Of a DNA stretch of 64,000 nucleotides, positions 12,713-24,100 are shown one piece after another. The stretch spans positions 5,394,001-5,458,000 of the forward strand of contig NC_063994.1 in assembly GCF_932276165.1 (NCBI RefSeq), given 5' to 3'. A program made the position numbers and the translations under genes. Source of the DNA: Plutella xylostella (lineage: Eukaryota > Arthropoda > Insecta > Lepidoptera > Plutellidae). The notes beneath the pieces are model-generated. The model did no database searches, was not told where the DNA came from, and saw nothing but the letters and a program-made list of their open reading frames with translations. Every line of letters starts with the position of its first letter. Positions within the stretch are counted from its first letter, which is position 1.

Positions 12713-15700
12713 ATGGATGAAAATGACGAAAGAGAATTTGCAGAATTAGGAATTAAACCATGGCTAATCAAACAACTACATTCATTGGGTACGTATAGAG
12801 TTTATGCTTTGCGCTGGTGAACTTTTAACAGATTTACAACCTTTTGATCATATTAACCATAGTGCTTGGCTCGATAACGATAGTGTTAGTTTACAAAATA
12901 TCAGTAACTACCTCAACTAATCAATGTAAAAACAGTACATGTAAACATAACCTCAAAACAAATGATTACAGGAATCAAGTCACCCACCCCTATTCAGAAA
13001 GGTTGTATAGCGCGGATACTAGCTGGTGACGACTGCATCGGGGCCGCTAAGACTGGCTCGGGGAAAACATTTGCATTTGCTCTGCCGATACTGCAACATC
13101 TTGCTGAAGACCCTTATGGAATATTTGCACTAGTTCTTACCCCTACACATGAGTTGGCATACCAAGTAAGTATTCATAGTAATTTTTAACCTTTAATAGG
13201 GCCAATAAAATAGTTTTCACCTTATTTTGAACTCTAGTACTTTGAGTTACAGTTGAAAACCAATGAAAAAATTCAGTCATATTTCATATAATTTTCTTTC
13301 AAAACTATTCACATTAACCCCAGATCTGTTGTATTCACAGATTGCAGACCAGTTCAGCATACTAGGCCAGCCCCTGAAGCTCCGAGTATGCATAGTGACG
13401 GGTGGCTCTGACCAGCTCGAAGAGGCCCTCAAGTTGGCTAAAAGGCCGCACATAGTGGTGGCTATGCCTGGCCGACTTGCCGACCACATCAGCGGCTGTG
13501 ACACCTTCACACTGAAGAAGATCAAGTACTTGGTTTTGGATGAGGCTGACAGGTGAATGTTTTTTCATTTAATTTTTTCTGAAAAAAATATATGATTGTG
13601 TAAAGTTGTCTAACAATGCAAATGCAAAGGCATCTCGCAGTGTGGGACAGTTTTTAGGCAATTAATATGCAACACAAATTTGCTCTATATTTTTGTAGGT
13701 TATAATAGTTGTAACCTTAGTCTAAAAAGGAACACTAAATAGAGTAAGTAATGATAATTTTAATGTTTTAAATAATGGTTTTTAATCCTTCCAGATTATT
13801 TGGTGAATCCTTTCAAGATGACTTGGAGACCATATTTGAGGCTCTCCCACAGAAAAGGCAAAACCTGCTGTTTTCAGCCACCATCACAGAAGACGTGAAG
13901 GAATCCAAGATATTACCCCTCAACAGAGATGTAAGTTTAGCCATGATTCTTCAAGTAATTTATGAATTTGGAACCTATAAACTATAAGTGATTAAAATAA
14001 AATGGTCTTAATACTGCCCATCAGAGCCCTTGTCTCTTCTTATGGAAATTGCCATATTTTCATGGGCGTACCCAGGTAGGGGCAGGGGGGGGCAGCTGCC
14101 CCCCCCTAGCCCTTTCGAACATGAGTTTTTTTCTATCATATGTTTAAAAAAAATGCATAATATCGCCTTATATGCCTAAAAGAGCTAGGGAAAAATAATA
14201 AAAAAAAAACTTTCATTTTCCGTTTTCCCGGAAATGTCATAGCACATTCGTGCTATCTGGGTTTCAACACCACTTACACACATTTGTCTATTACGATATT
14301 TAGTTAGGATATCTACTTAATTGACTGAAATAAGAAACAGAAAATATGATTTAATTAGTTTCTTACATAAATAATTCCAACTAGGTACTTATATAAAAAT
14401 ATAATTCAGAAAACTTAGCTTTTTGTAGTAAAAAAAAATATCCTAATGATATAGTCTTGACTGCCATCACATAAATGACAACTTTAAGGGGTGAAATATA
14501 AAGACAAAACATTATCCCATCAAAAACAATACTTGTCAAAAAAAACCAAGTCTCGTAACTCAGTTGTTCTACGGTAAAAAGTTGTGATATCCATGTAATA
14601 CCAAGTCTTATCCAAGCACGCATCTCAATCTTAAAAATATTTAATGTTTTATATAAATATATTGACTTGGTCATCGCACTAAATAATTTAATTAAGACGT
14701 GTTTCCCTGCGATCTCATTTCTTTTTGTATTTTGTAAACAGTTCTACTTTTTTTCTTTTCGGTACCTTCTAGGTACGTAGGTGCGTTAACTTAGTTTGGT
14801 AGGTAATGAATAAACGTAACTTTGATACTTCGTACTGCATCAAATTTCCCTAATTAAATTTCAACCTTAGTTTCCAATACACAAAGTTCATTGCACATTA
14901 AAAAATTTGAATATAAGTGGTAGCACTGGTAGCCGGATGTGCTTTGTCCGTAGGTAGGTAATCCATCCTTTGCGGATTTAATTTGCATGACGGGAATTTT
15001 TTGCACGATTTGGCAGGGGCACTACCGTGCGCCTATATTTACTTGGTGGGGGCACTGCCGTGCCCCGAGATATGTGATTATGAAATTATTTAAGCAGTTA
15101 TGTACCTAGAAAACTGGACCAAAATTGAAAAATTTTACTCGAGTTGGTGGGGGAACTACCGTGCCCCCAAATATTTTAGTTTTTCCTTGATTCATACACC
15201 AAACACTACTTATATTCCAAATTTGAAGCTTCTAGGTCTGCTAGAAGTGCCTTAGAATTTTTATGATCGGTGAGTGAGTGAGTGAGTGAGTGAGTGAGTC
15301 AGTGACAAAATTAAGAAACTTTGACCCGTTATAATTATTAAACTACTGTTTCAAATTTAATGAAATTTGAAATATACCGTGTCTTTACAATGCCTGCATG
15401 GTTAGTGAAAATTCAGTCTTCTAGTTTTATCCACAACGAAGTTACCGTGCCCCCAGATTAGCTCAAATCTTCAGTTTCAGCCTCTATTATTAGGTATTCT
15501 ATTCTATTATATTCGCTGTGGGGGCGTAAATACCTGCACCCGGCTCTCTCGAGTGGATCCTTTGTGCATATCCCCAAGGTCTAAACTGCCTTCTTAAGCT
15601 TGGCCAATTTCCCACCACGCTGGTCCACTGCGGGTTGGTGGGTTCACATACCTAGATGTGCTAAATCTAGATATGCAGGTTTCCTCACGATATTTTCCTT

Positions 15701-18700
15701 CACCGTAAGAGCGATGGTATACATTGGACTTAAATTCAAAGAATAGGTACATGTCAGCGCCGGAATTCGAACCCACATCTCTGGCGTGAGAAGCGGGCGC
15801 TTACCCGACTGAGCTACCACCGCTCCTCACTGAGCTACCACCGCTCCTCACTGAGCTACACCGCTGCTCCGGTATATACCTATTAAAAATAATAGTAATG
15901 ATAATCATAAAGGGGCAGGGCAGCTTCTGGCCAGCTGTGGGGCATTAGGGACATCAGATTCCAGAGGGAGGACCCCTGTTCCTCATCTCTGGCTTGCCTC
16001 TATTTTGGTGTCCAGAACACTGAAGAGGAACAGGATCTCCCACCTTTTGCTTGGCTAGTTTGAGTGGTGTTTCACTAGAGCAAAAATGCTCGTAGAATGA
16101 TGTTTTATCCAGTAAGGTATATAGGGATCTTGACCGATAACTCGATTATCCTGAGAGCTGTGGAATACCAACTCTATCCATAGTACCTCATGACGTGTTG
16201 CACCCTTGCTGCTACGTCACTGTAATGTGCTAGCGACTGTTTGGGGAGTGTAGTATAAAATATGTAAAGAAAATTTGCTAAAACTGCAAAATAACATTAA
16301 TTTTTTAACTCGCCCGGTGTCAGGATCAATGTACGCCGGCATTTTCGTCGCCTGTCACAGGCAAACTGAGTTCAAATATCAACCACAATTATTTAGGCAT
16401 TAACAACAATATGCACAAACGATGCGTTTCGGTTCGAAGCGGCAAAATAAGTTTAACGCTAAAAAAATATCGAAAAAAATCGATCGTACATAATTGAGCG
16501 TATATTCGTATCACTCAGGTTCGAAAGGGCTAGAAGATAAAATAAAATGTAAATTTTCCTGCCAAGTGAGAATTAAAAACGTGTTACCTACTCTGCGCAA
16601 AATGAAACAGGTATGAGCTGCCCCCTCCCTAGCTGAAATCCTGGGTACGCCCTTGCATATTTTCACTGTATTTTATCTATATAGCCCTCATGTTAGCTAA
16701 AACCTATGCCTATGTGTTAGTAGTTAAAAAGTTCTGTAACTGTATCTTCGTTTATTTACAAATAAATAATACTTATCTATCTAATTCCAGCACCTCCTAA
16801 CATGGACGGACACCGACACACAGCTAACAGTCTCCACGCTGGACCAGCGTTATGTGGTGTGTCCGGCGTACGCGCGCGACGTGTATCTAGTGCAGACATT
16901 ACGGGAATACCGGGAGAAACATCCGAGCGGACACGTTGTTGTGTTCACTGATACTAAGAAGTGAGTGAGTTGACACTAGACGGCGTTGCCTACGATATTT
17001 TTGGCTATTCAGAGAGAGGCTGCAGAATTTGTCTAATACCCTTTGAGTGGATGGCGACGTAATCGCTATACGATTAAATGATACACGATGGTGTTGTAAA
17101 TACTGTAATCCTTTCCATCCAAACTCTTTATTCTGGCTATCCATACATCGCGCGTAAGACTGGTATAAAAAAATATTCTCCAAGTCATCTTAAACCCCAT
17201 TTCTCTCTTTCCAGAGACTGCCAAGTCCTGTCAATGATGCTGAACGCAATAGGCATAGACAATGTGTGCCTCCACGGCTTCATGAGGCAACGGGACAGAG
17301 TGGCAGCTCTCAGCCAGTTCAGAAGCAACCTGAAGAGTACATTGTTGGCTACCAATGTGGCTGCTAGAGGGCTGGATATTCCTACTGTGAACTTGGTTGT
17401 TAATCACAAACTACCGCTGGAGCCTAAGGAGTATATTCACAGGTTAGTGGGTATTGTTAAATGTGTAAAATTTGAAAAAAAAGGGCTGTTGTAAGTTGGA
17501 CATGTCTGTGGTAAAGGGGTTGGATAGGATGGACCAAACGGAATCTAGATTTTAGGGTTCCGTACCACAAAACTTAAAAGTTAAAACAGAAGTCTTACTC
17601 TTATATCATTTCCACACTTGGAACTAAAAAGACCCGCCGTAGGACTATGATTACCTCATGATTATTACTATGGTAATCGTCCACTGCTGGAAAAAGCGCC
17701 CTTTGGACACTTATTTTGTTTACAAGGTGTTCGGCAAAGAACCGTTCCTTCCTACACACTATTTAGTTGCTTACCTCTCTATCTCTCAATAAAATGTTTT
17801 TCAGTCCATTGTCCCGCACAACATGTACCTATAATAACATCAGTAATGAACCTTAACTCCACAGGGTCGGTCGCACAGCGCGAGCCGGCCGCTCGGGGCT
17901 GGCGATCTCCCTCATCACGCCCTACGACATACTGCGCCTCGGCGAGATCGAGGACAAGATCAATACTAAACTGACGGAGTATAAGGTTGATGGTGAGTGT
18001 TGCTATTTTTATAATCACGGGGTATCACGTAAAGCCTGATTACACCTACCGAGTATAGTTGTAACAAGGGTAATAAGGCCAATAGACTGAGTGACATGGG
18101 CCTCCTCAAAGACTGGAGGGCTAAGGCCATAATCTTCAGTCGAGTCTTGCATATCTATACTCAAGAAGTGTACCCTACATTATATTTATCTACTCATTCA
18201 TAAACGGTGATACGGCTCGCGACCTATCACGTAGATAGAAACGCCAATGGCTCGGTTGCAAGTCACCTCAGTTGCAAGTCCCTTCGGGGAATACAGTCGT
18301 ATATGCATTGACAAAATTAACACAGAATAATTAATCACCAACTATCGTTCACATTCCCAGACGACGAAGCAGTAAAAGTCTTCACAACCGTCAGCGTGAC
18401 GAAGAGAGAACAAGAGGCGCAACTAGACAACGAGGAGTTCGAGCAACGCAAGAAGAACTACCGGATCAAGCGGTGGCGGCAGGCCGGGGTGGACCCTGAG
18501 ATGATGGAGGAAGGGTTGGTATTGCATTGGCAGATTTATTAGAGTTATATAAAAATTTCTTCTTAATCTTTTGTGAAAAATCTTTTGTTAGAATTTTTTT
18601 CTCTGTCAGAGAGTGACAACAGTTAAATAGCTAAAGCGTCGACTAACTTTTTAATGAATAAGGGGGTTGGGCTTTATGGTAATTGGTTAATAAATATGCA

Positions 18701-19338
18701 AGGTCATCATGTCTAAGACCGTTGGTTGGTCCAGCGGATTTATAGCGGGCCGAAGGGTATACTACTCTACGTTTGCCTGTTGATGGTCTCCACTCGAGAA
18801 CTGGTTTTATCTACCTCAAACGGTCATGGGAGGCATCTTCTTAGGATAGTGTTGCTACCCAACTGATGTTGGACATGCCAACTTCATGAAGATATCTACT
18901 TGCAGTGCAGTGCAGTAAAATATAATATAACTGTTGTCAATATTATTACAGCCTCGCTTTAAAACTATTTGATTTAACATGTACTTAACTTACATATTTC
19001 TTATGCATTACAGATTAGAAGAAATGCGCCGCAAAAGAGTGAGAGCAGCGAAAAAGGCGAAGTTGGCTAAAATTAAAGAACTACAATCTCAGATGAAGTC
19101 AGATGAGGGAACGAGACAGCAAGAGAACCGCCTACCACAGAGCGGGACGGAAGATATAGATGCCAGCATAAAGGACGGATTGAGGAAAGTTAACAAGAGT
19201 TTGATGAAAAAGGATGACCGATTCAAGAATGTTATCGGTAAGATTACAAAAATCAAAAGGAAGGCCGAAAATGTTGCCAAAATACAGAGTAAAGCGCAAG
19301 AAAAGGAACAGAGTAGAAAGAAAAAGAAGAAAGTTTAA
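12713..19338 (+). CDS. DDX49: ATP-dependent RNA helicase DDX49/Dbp8 (nine exons, complete)
   Basis: Exons: 12713-12788, 12972-13165, 13341-13552, 13795-13930, 16791-16960, 17215-17442, 17865-17992, 18361-18514 and 19014-19338. They total 1623 nt (540 aa plus stop), all GT-AG and phase-consistent. Motifs: Q-motif region GIKSPTPIQ (26-34), Walker A AKTGSGKT (51-58), DEAD (157-160), SAT (188-190), ARGLD (312-316), HRVGRTARAGR (338-348), then a Lys-rich tail ending KKKKKV. The stretch ..AEDPYGIFALVLTPT.. and overall length fit the DDX49 (yeast Dbp8, Drosophila Dbp45A) family, which works in nucleolar pre-rRNA processing. Oddities: motif Ia reads PTHELA (family usually PTRELA, His85), motif Ib reads MPGR rather than TPGR, and motif V reads ATNVAARGLD (Asn310 where Asp is usual). 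The exon 8 donor is a weak GTTGGT. Intron 4 holds a hAT-like insertion. Confidence 0.93.
15016..15454. repeat. Four dispersed GGGGCAC-n4-GTGCCCC-type hairpin motifs
   Basis: A perfect hairpin, GGGGCACTGCCGTGCCCC, lies at 15049-15066. Variants lie at 15016-15030 and 15147-15168, and a half-site TTACCGTGCCCCC at 15442. All sit inside the hAT-like element. Confidence 0.6.
15530..15868 (-). repeat. tRNA-derived SINE (family A) inside the hAT element
   Basis: On the minus strand the head reads GCGGTGGTAGCTCAGTCGGG (A box) and GGGTTCGAATTCCGG (B box). A body follows with CCAACCCGCAGTGGACCAGC and GAGAGCCGGGTGCAGG. A short piece of the head (CTCACTGAGCTACCACCG) is repeated two to three times at 15820-15868. 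Other copies: 22828-23131 and 56717-58367. Confidence 0.8.
17646..17720 (-). repeat. Short LINE 3'-end fragment
   Basis: The phrase ATCGTCCACTGCTGGA, the complement of TCCAGCAGTGGACGAT, is the recognisable lepidopteran LINE tail. It lies in DDX49 intron 6. Confidence 0.45.
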
Positions 19339-19354
19339 TATTCGCTTTGATGCT

Positions 19355-19360
19355 AATAAA
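19355..19360 (+). terminator. Likely polyadenylation signal of DDX49
   Basis: AATAAA lies 17 bp after the DDX49 stop codon. It is unusually close but is the first canonical signal downstream. Confidence 0.5.
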
Positions 19361-19752
19361 AACCTGTAATAATATCTCTGAGTTTTTAATGAAAGCCGGA
19401 TGTGTAGATAATAATTTATTAAACATGGTAAATTTACAAATAAATACAACAATAATGTTACACTTAAATACAAGCACAATGTTGCACCGATGGCAAATAA
19501 TTTGGCACGTTACAGCTACGCGGGATAGGCAAACGACCGTGTAAGCTTTGTAACACTTTTCACAATAGCGACGATAATGACACGGGTTTTGTATGTTGGT
19601 TTGGTCGTTAGATACTAACAGTGTATCGGCGTAAGCATTGAGTAGTGATAGTTATCATGTCAAACAGTAATCGTCTGAGAAAAAGACCAATGAATAGATC
19701 TGATTGGAAATAGTGGTGATGCCATATGCCATTTTGTGGATTACCAAAGGAT

Positions 19753-20204
19753 TAAGGGTGCTTTTCCACCAGAGATGTGCTATGCTATGATGCTATGGAT
19801 GCGTTTGATATCCACCAATCATATTATTGGTGCACATAGCTTAGCACTGGTGGAAACGGATTCAACTAAGATATGTTTTTTGTATGGAATGATGCGTGCT
19901 ATGGATGTGTGCTATGGATGCGTGCTATGGATATGTGCTATGGACCATCGCGAGTGGTGTAGCTATGTATGTGCAGAGTAGACCTACAGTATGCCCGCGT
20001 TTCCCTACTATCGATACATAGCATAGCTCGAGATGCGCATCTTTCTCGCACAGCTACTTTGCGGCGGCGCATCTTCGTAGCGCATCTTCCTCGCACAGCT
20101 ACCTAGCGTAGTATTGGTGGAAACGGTCACATATTTTCGTAGCGTAGATATCACATCTTCGCAGCATAGCTGCATAGCACATCTCTGGTGGAAAAGCACC
20201 CTAA
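19753..20204. mobile_element. PIF/Harbinger-like MITE (TIR GGGTGCTTTTCCACC)
   Basis: The element spans 19756-20201 (446 bp). Long inverted ends (GGGTGCTTTTCCACCAGAGA on the left, the same sequence complemented on the right) are flanked by TAA at 19753-19755 and 20202-20204. A 3-bp TWA-type target duplication fits PIF/Harbinger. The interior has repeated GTGCTATGGAT-type words on the left and their complement-like GCATAGC words on the right. It has no ORF of note. Confidence 0.75.
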
Positions 20205-21116
20205 GATATACGATTGTAACGCTACGGTGCTTTCGTGAACTAATCTGTTGTAAACAAAGGTGTTTGAAAATGTAGCCAAACTTTATAAGATTCGTATTGC
20301 CATTGATATTAATGGGCAATATTGTCCGATATAAATATTTAATTTCATGAATTGCAAACATTATAGAAACGTATAATATCACATTGTCAATATATTTCAA
20401 GAACACAAAACTACTTTTCTTAAAATTACATAATACGTAATAATCATTTACTATCTACAAAGTTTCGGAAACTTTTTCATTTATAAAATTAATCCGGCAC
20501 AAAAATTATTAAAATATAGCATTCCATTTGAGCAAAAAATTATAATAAAATATAATTCTACATTTGTAATTGTATAGACAGATATACAGAGTGGAAAAAT
20601 AAAAATGGAATGAATTAACCTTGCTATGCTAAAGCTAGTATACATTTACTAAAATATTTCTTAATCATAGAAAATTATTTGCTTATGTTTACAGAAAATA
20701 TTTTTGATTGGGGTTAAATTTAAACCTTACCATACAAAGTATATAACTGTATGTATAAAATGCATTAAAGCATTACAGCGAGCAAGCATGGGCCTTTTGG
20801 TTTTAATGAGATGCCTTATTTAATCGTTCATGTAGACACCTACATCAATAGATAATATTAATAATATATATGACTAAAAGGTTCGTATATTTATCCAAAT
20901 TCATCATAGATTTCCAATTTACAAATTTAACTATACATATTTCAATAAAGATCTTATGATTTGATAATTCGATAAATACATTTATACCAATCAAAACCCT
21001 TTTTAGAATACTTGGGCCTGCTAATATTGGCATTGAATAAACAAAATATAAAACTTATAAATGTTTCTCAGTACCAAGAGCTTCTCCTTAAACGAAACAA
21101 TATGTATTTGTAGTGC
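20205..21116. other. Intergenic/3'-UTR stretch between convergent DDX49 and Tollip
   Basis: AT-rich sequence with no supported gene. Part of it is probably the Tollip 3' UTR. No element boundaries were recognised. Confidence 0.6.
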
Positions 21117-24100
21117 TTATTCTGACATTTGCAGGAGAGAGTTGATAGCTGCGTCTTTGTCTCCGTTGTTCGCTTCTAGAACTGACTTGATCACTTCTTT
21201 CTCCATGCTCGGGAACATCTCTTTGATCTGAAAAGTATTCATTGTTTATGAAACGGCTTTTATGTGACTTCCCCAACACCTCAAATAGACGTCTACGTGT
21301 TAACTTTAATAAAACCCAAAACCCTGTATAAGTAAATAACACACTATGTTATTGCTACTAAGGTGAAAGTGAAGGAGCACCGCCACTCAGTCGACGCAGC
21401 ACTAACGCAACTCACAAACAACGTTCATGTGGCTTCGCTCTAATTAGAAGCTCTGGCGGTCTGATAGCGGGAAGCTTGTTAACACCGTCCCGTCTGCTAA
21501 TTTATGTTGTCACGCCTTAAAGCCTATATTTGAATGATGTTTTATTAGTCGAGTGGTATCAGGGACGTGTAAGTTTTGTTATGACCTTAACTTGGAGCAT
21601 AAAGACTGCGAATAAATAAATTTGATAAAAGTCTGTTCACCTGTTCAAGCTGCTCCTCAGTAACAGGCTGTGGTTGAGGCGGCTGCGGCTGCGGCTGTGG
21701 TACTTGCTGCGGCATCGCCTGCTGGTACGGCAGGTAGCCCATGCCGCCCGGGAACATCATTACTGGTTGGTACGCCATCGTGGGCGCTGGAGTCACCTGA
21801 GATGAGATGAGATATTATAATGAGAGCTCATTAAAAAAAGAACAAAATTATAGATGGTGCTCATAATGTATTTCTTCATTCCCTTTTTTATTGTTTTTAA
21901 ATTAAATTATCTCTTTTATTTTAGCACAAAATTACAAAACTAAGATTAAGTTACACTTTACAGTAAAATGATCGTTATAGAAATGTCTCGTTATCTACCT
22001 ATGTATGGATAGCAAAGCTTATATCGCGCAGTCAATTTCACCGAAATTCATTGCAACCATTTTCACCTATACACTTACTGGAATAAAGCGGTGGTATTTA
22101 TGGCTGACATTCATTGCGTTTGTGAAAGTCTAGACCTGATAAAGAGTAATGATAACCTAAAGGGTCCAAAATATTAGAGCACCTGCAAGATAATCTATAA
22201 ATTGTCATCTATTCATGGTCCCCAGTGTGTGTAGATGTAGAGTAGACGAATTGATGTAGTAGGCTTGTGTCAAATACTTACAGCGTAGCTAAGGACCAAG
22301 TTGATCATTCCTTCCATGCCATCGCCTTGTTTCCCATTAAGAGGGTACCAGTCTTCGTGAGTTTCGCCCTGGAAATAAATTTGAATAATAATACTGTAAT
22401 TAGTTTAAAGATTAGACAAGTTTAAAGTTATCGGACAATGTTTTTTTTACTGTTTGTGTGCTATCACACGAAAATAGAATAGTCAAAACAAAGACTCCAG
22501 ACAAAATTGCATGTCAACATTAGATAAGAACGTAATATTAGTTATCAGTACACAAGAGTTAAATTGATGTTTTTTCTATCTATACATTCAGTGTATAAAA
22601 AAATACTCATACTAAAACAAAATATACTTAACTATTTACAATGTAAGCCAGTCATGCTTATTGAAAGTAATTTAAATAAATCGATTAAATAATACGATAA
22701 GTGATTAAAATCACATTTTACAATACCAAAACAGCCTGAACAGTCTGCTGAGTAATAAATTAATCATGTACTTACACCAGTGTAAGTTACATCAAACTTT
22801 CTTATACATTTACAAAGGTCAAGGTTAGGAGCGGTGGTAGGTCAGAGGGGTAAGCGCCGTTCTCACGCCAGAGATGCGGGTTCGAATCCCCGCACTGACA
22901 TATGTACCAATGAGTTCTTTGAATTTATGTACATTGTACAATGTATACCATCGCTCTTACGGTGAAGGAAACATCGTGAGGAAACCTATCTAGATTAGAA
23001 CATCTAGATATGTGAACCCACCAACCCGCAGTGGACCAGCACGGTGGGAAATGGTCTAAGCTTAGGACAGTTTTGGCATTCGGGAGAGTCAGGTGCAGGT
23101 ACTTACACACCCACAGAGAATAGAATAGAAGATCAAATGTGTTTATGTGATGAACACTTGTGTTTGCCTTGTGTCTGGTTGTCGTTTATATATTTAATAT
23201 GTATTTGTGTAGATATATCAGCTGTCCGACACCCATATCACCGACTCTGCCTAGTTTGGGGTCGGATGGCCGTGTGTGAGATGTCCCCACATATTATTAT
23301 CGGGCGAACTTTTCATACAAAAATAATTATTGTTTACCTTAATAACCGCGGGTGGTATCCCGATGTGCGCCCACGCGATGAGCTCGTCCATCGTGAACGA
23401 GCACTCGTCGAAGATCTCCAGGTAGATGGAGTTCACGCCGGGCGGCAGCAGGCTGGAGGGGTGAAGGAGGGTTTATTTAGAATGCCAGGTAAATTGGAAC
23501 CACGGACTGGTGGAAAAAACATGTTTCATATGGACATCAATAGGAATATTGACAATAAGTGATGTAGCTTACATCTTTACCCAATGAACGGTGGCACCAT
23601 ACCTAATAATATATTTGCTTCACTATGTAAAGATCTTCTTCAGTTTGCGTTCTAATTCATCATGTTTATTGTATGTTATTTTAAATATATTTAGCCTGTT
23701 GGGTCCACAGTTCTGACCACCTCCTGCCACTTGACAATAACTTTTTCAGGGTGACCAGAAGCCGTCTTGTGGCACCCTGACACTGGCGACCATTGTCCAA
23801 CTGGGTGCATACGACTGATGTGACACCATCCACATCAGCGATGGGAGTTAAGGAGTGTAGTGTTCAGGCCCTGTAGCATGGGACGCTATTACAACGTGAC
23901 AAAAGTTATCCGTCGTGCTCGCTCTTGAGGCTGCTCCATGTGAATGAGCGCAATGCAAAACTCTTGTCACGTCTGCGCCCCGTACTAGCTACTAGCCCTT
24001 CTGGAAATCTAGTAAAGTGTAATACTGACCAGTGTATAACCTTGTTCCAGCGCGGCGTCTTGCCTCCGCTGGGGTCGGTGTGCGTCTCGTAGATGCAGTT

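Larger units (their letters stand above)
14053..16663. mobile_element. hAT-like non-autonomous element with 8-bp target duplication
   Basis: The element spans 14061-16655 (2595 bp). Its ends are inverted (CATGGGCGTACCCAGG on the left; CAAGGGCGTACCCAGG as the complement of the right end) and it is flanked by the exact 8-bp repeat CATATTTT at 14053-14060 and 16656-16663. An 8-bp duplication with a CA-GGGCG-type terminus is characteristic of hAT transposons. No transposase frame is visible. The interior contains a SINE (about 15530-15870), a (TGAG)n tract at 15271-15299 and several GGGGCAC..GTGCCCC hairpins. It lies in intron 4 of DDX49, in neither exon nor splice signal. Confidence 0.85.

Noticed and set aside
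15271..15299. (TGAG)n tract considered as part of a repeat array such as CRISPR
   Set aside because: It is a simple 4-bp microsatellite within a transposon; there are no spacers and the genome is eukaryotic.
15780..15840. tRNA-like A and B boxes (also at 11095, 22830 and 58300)
   Set aside because: Each is the head of a SINE with a long tRNA-unrelated body and flanking repeat structure; no complete cloverleaf tRNA gene is supported.
23044..23562. 172-codon plus-strand frame in Tollip
   Set aside because: It is the antisense of Tollip exon 5 plus SINE sequence.
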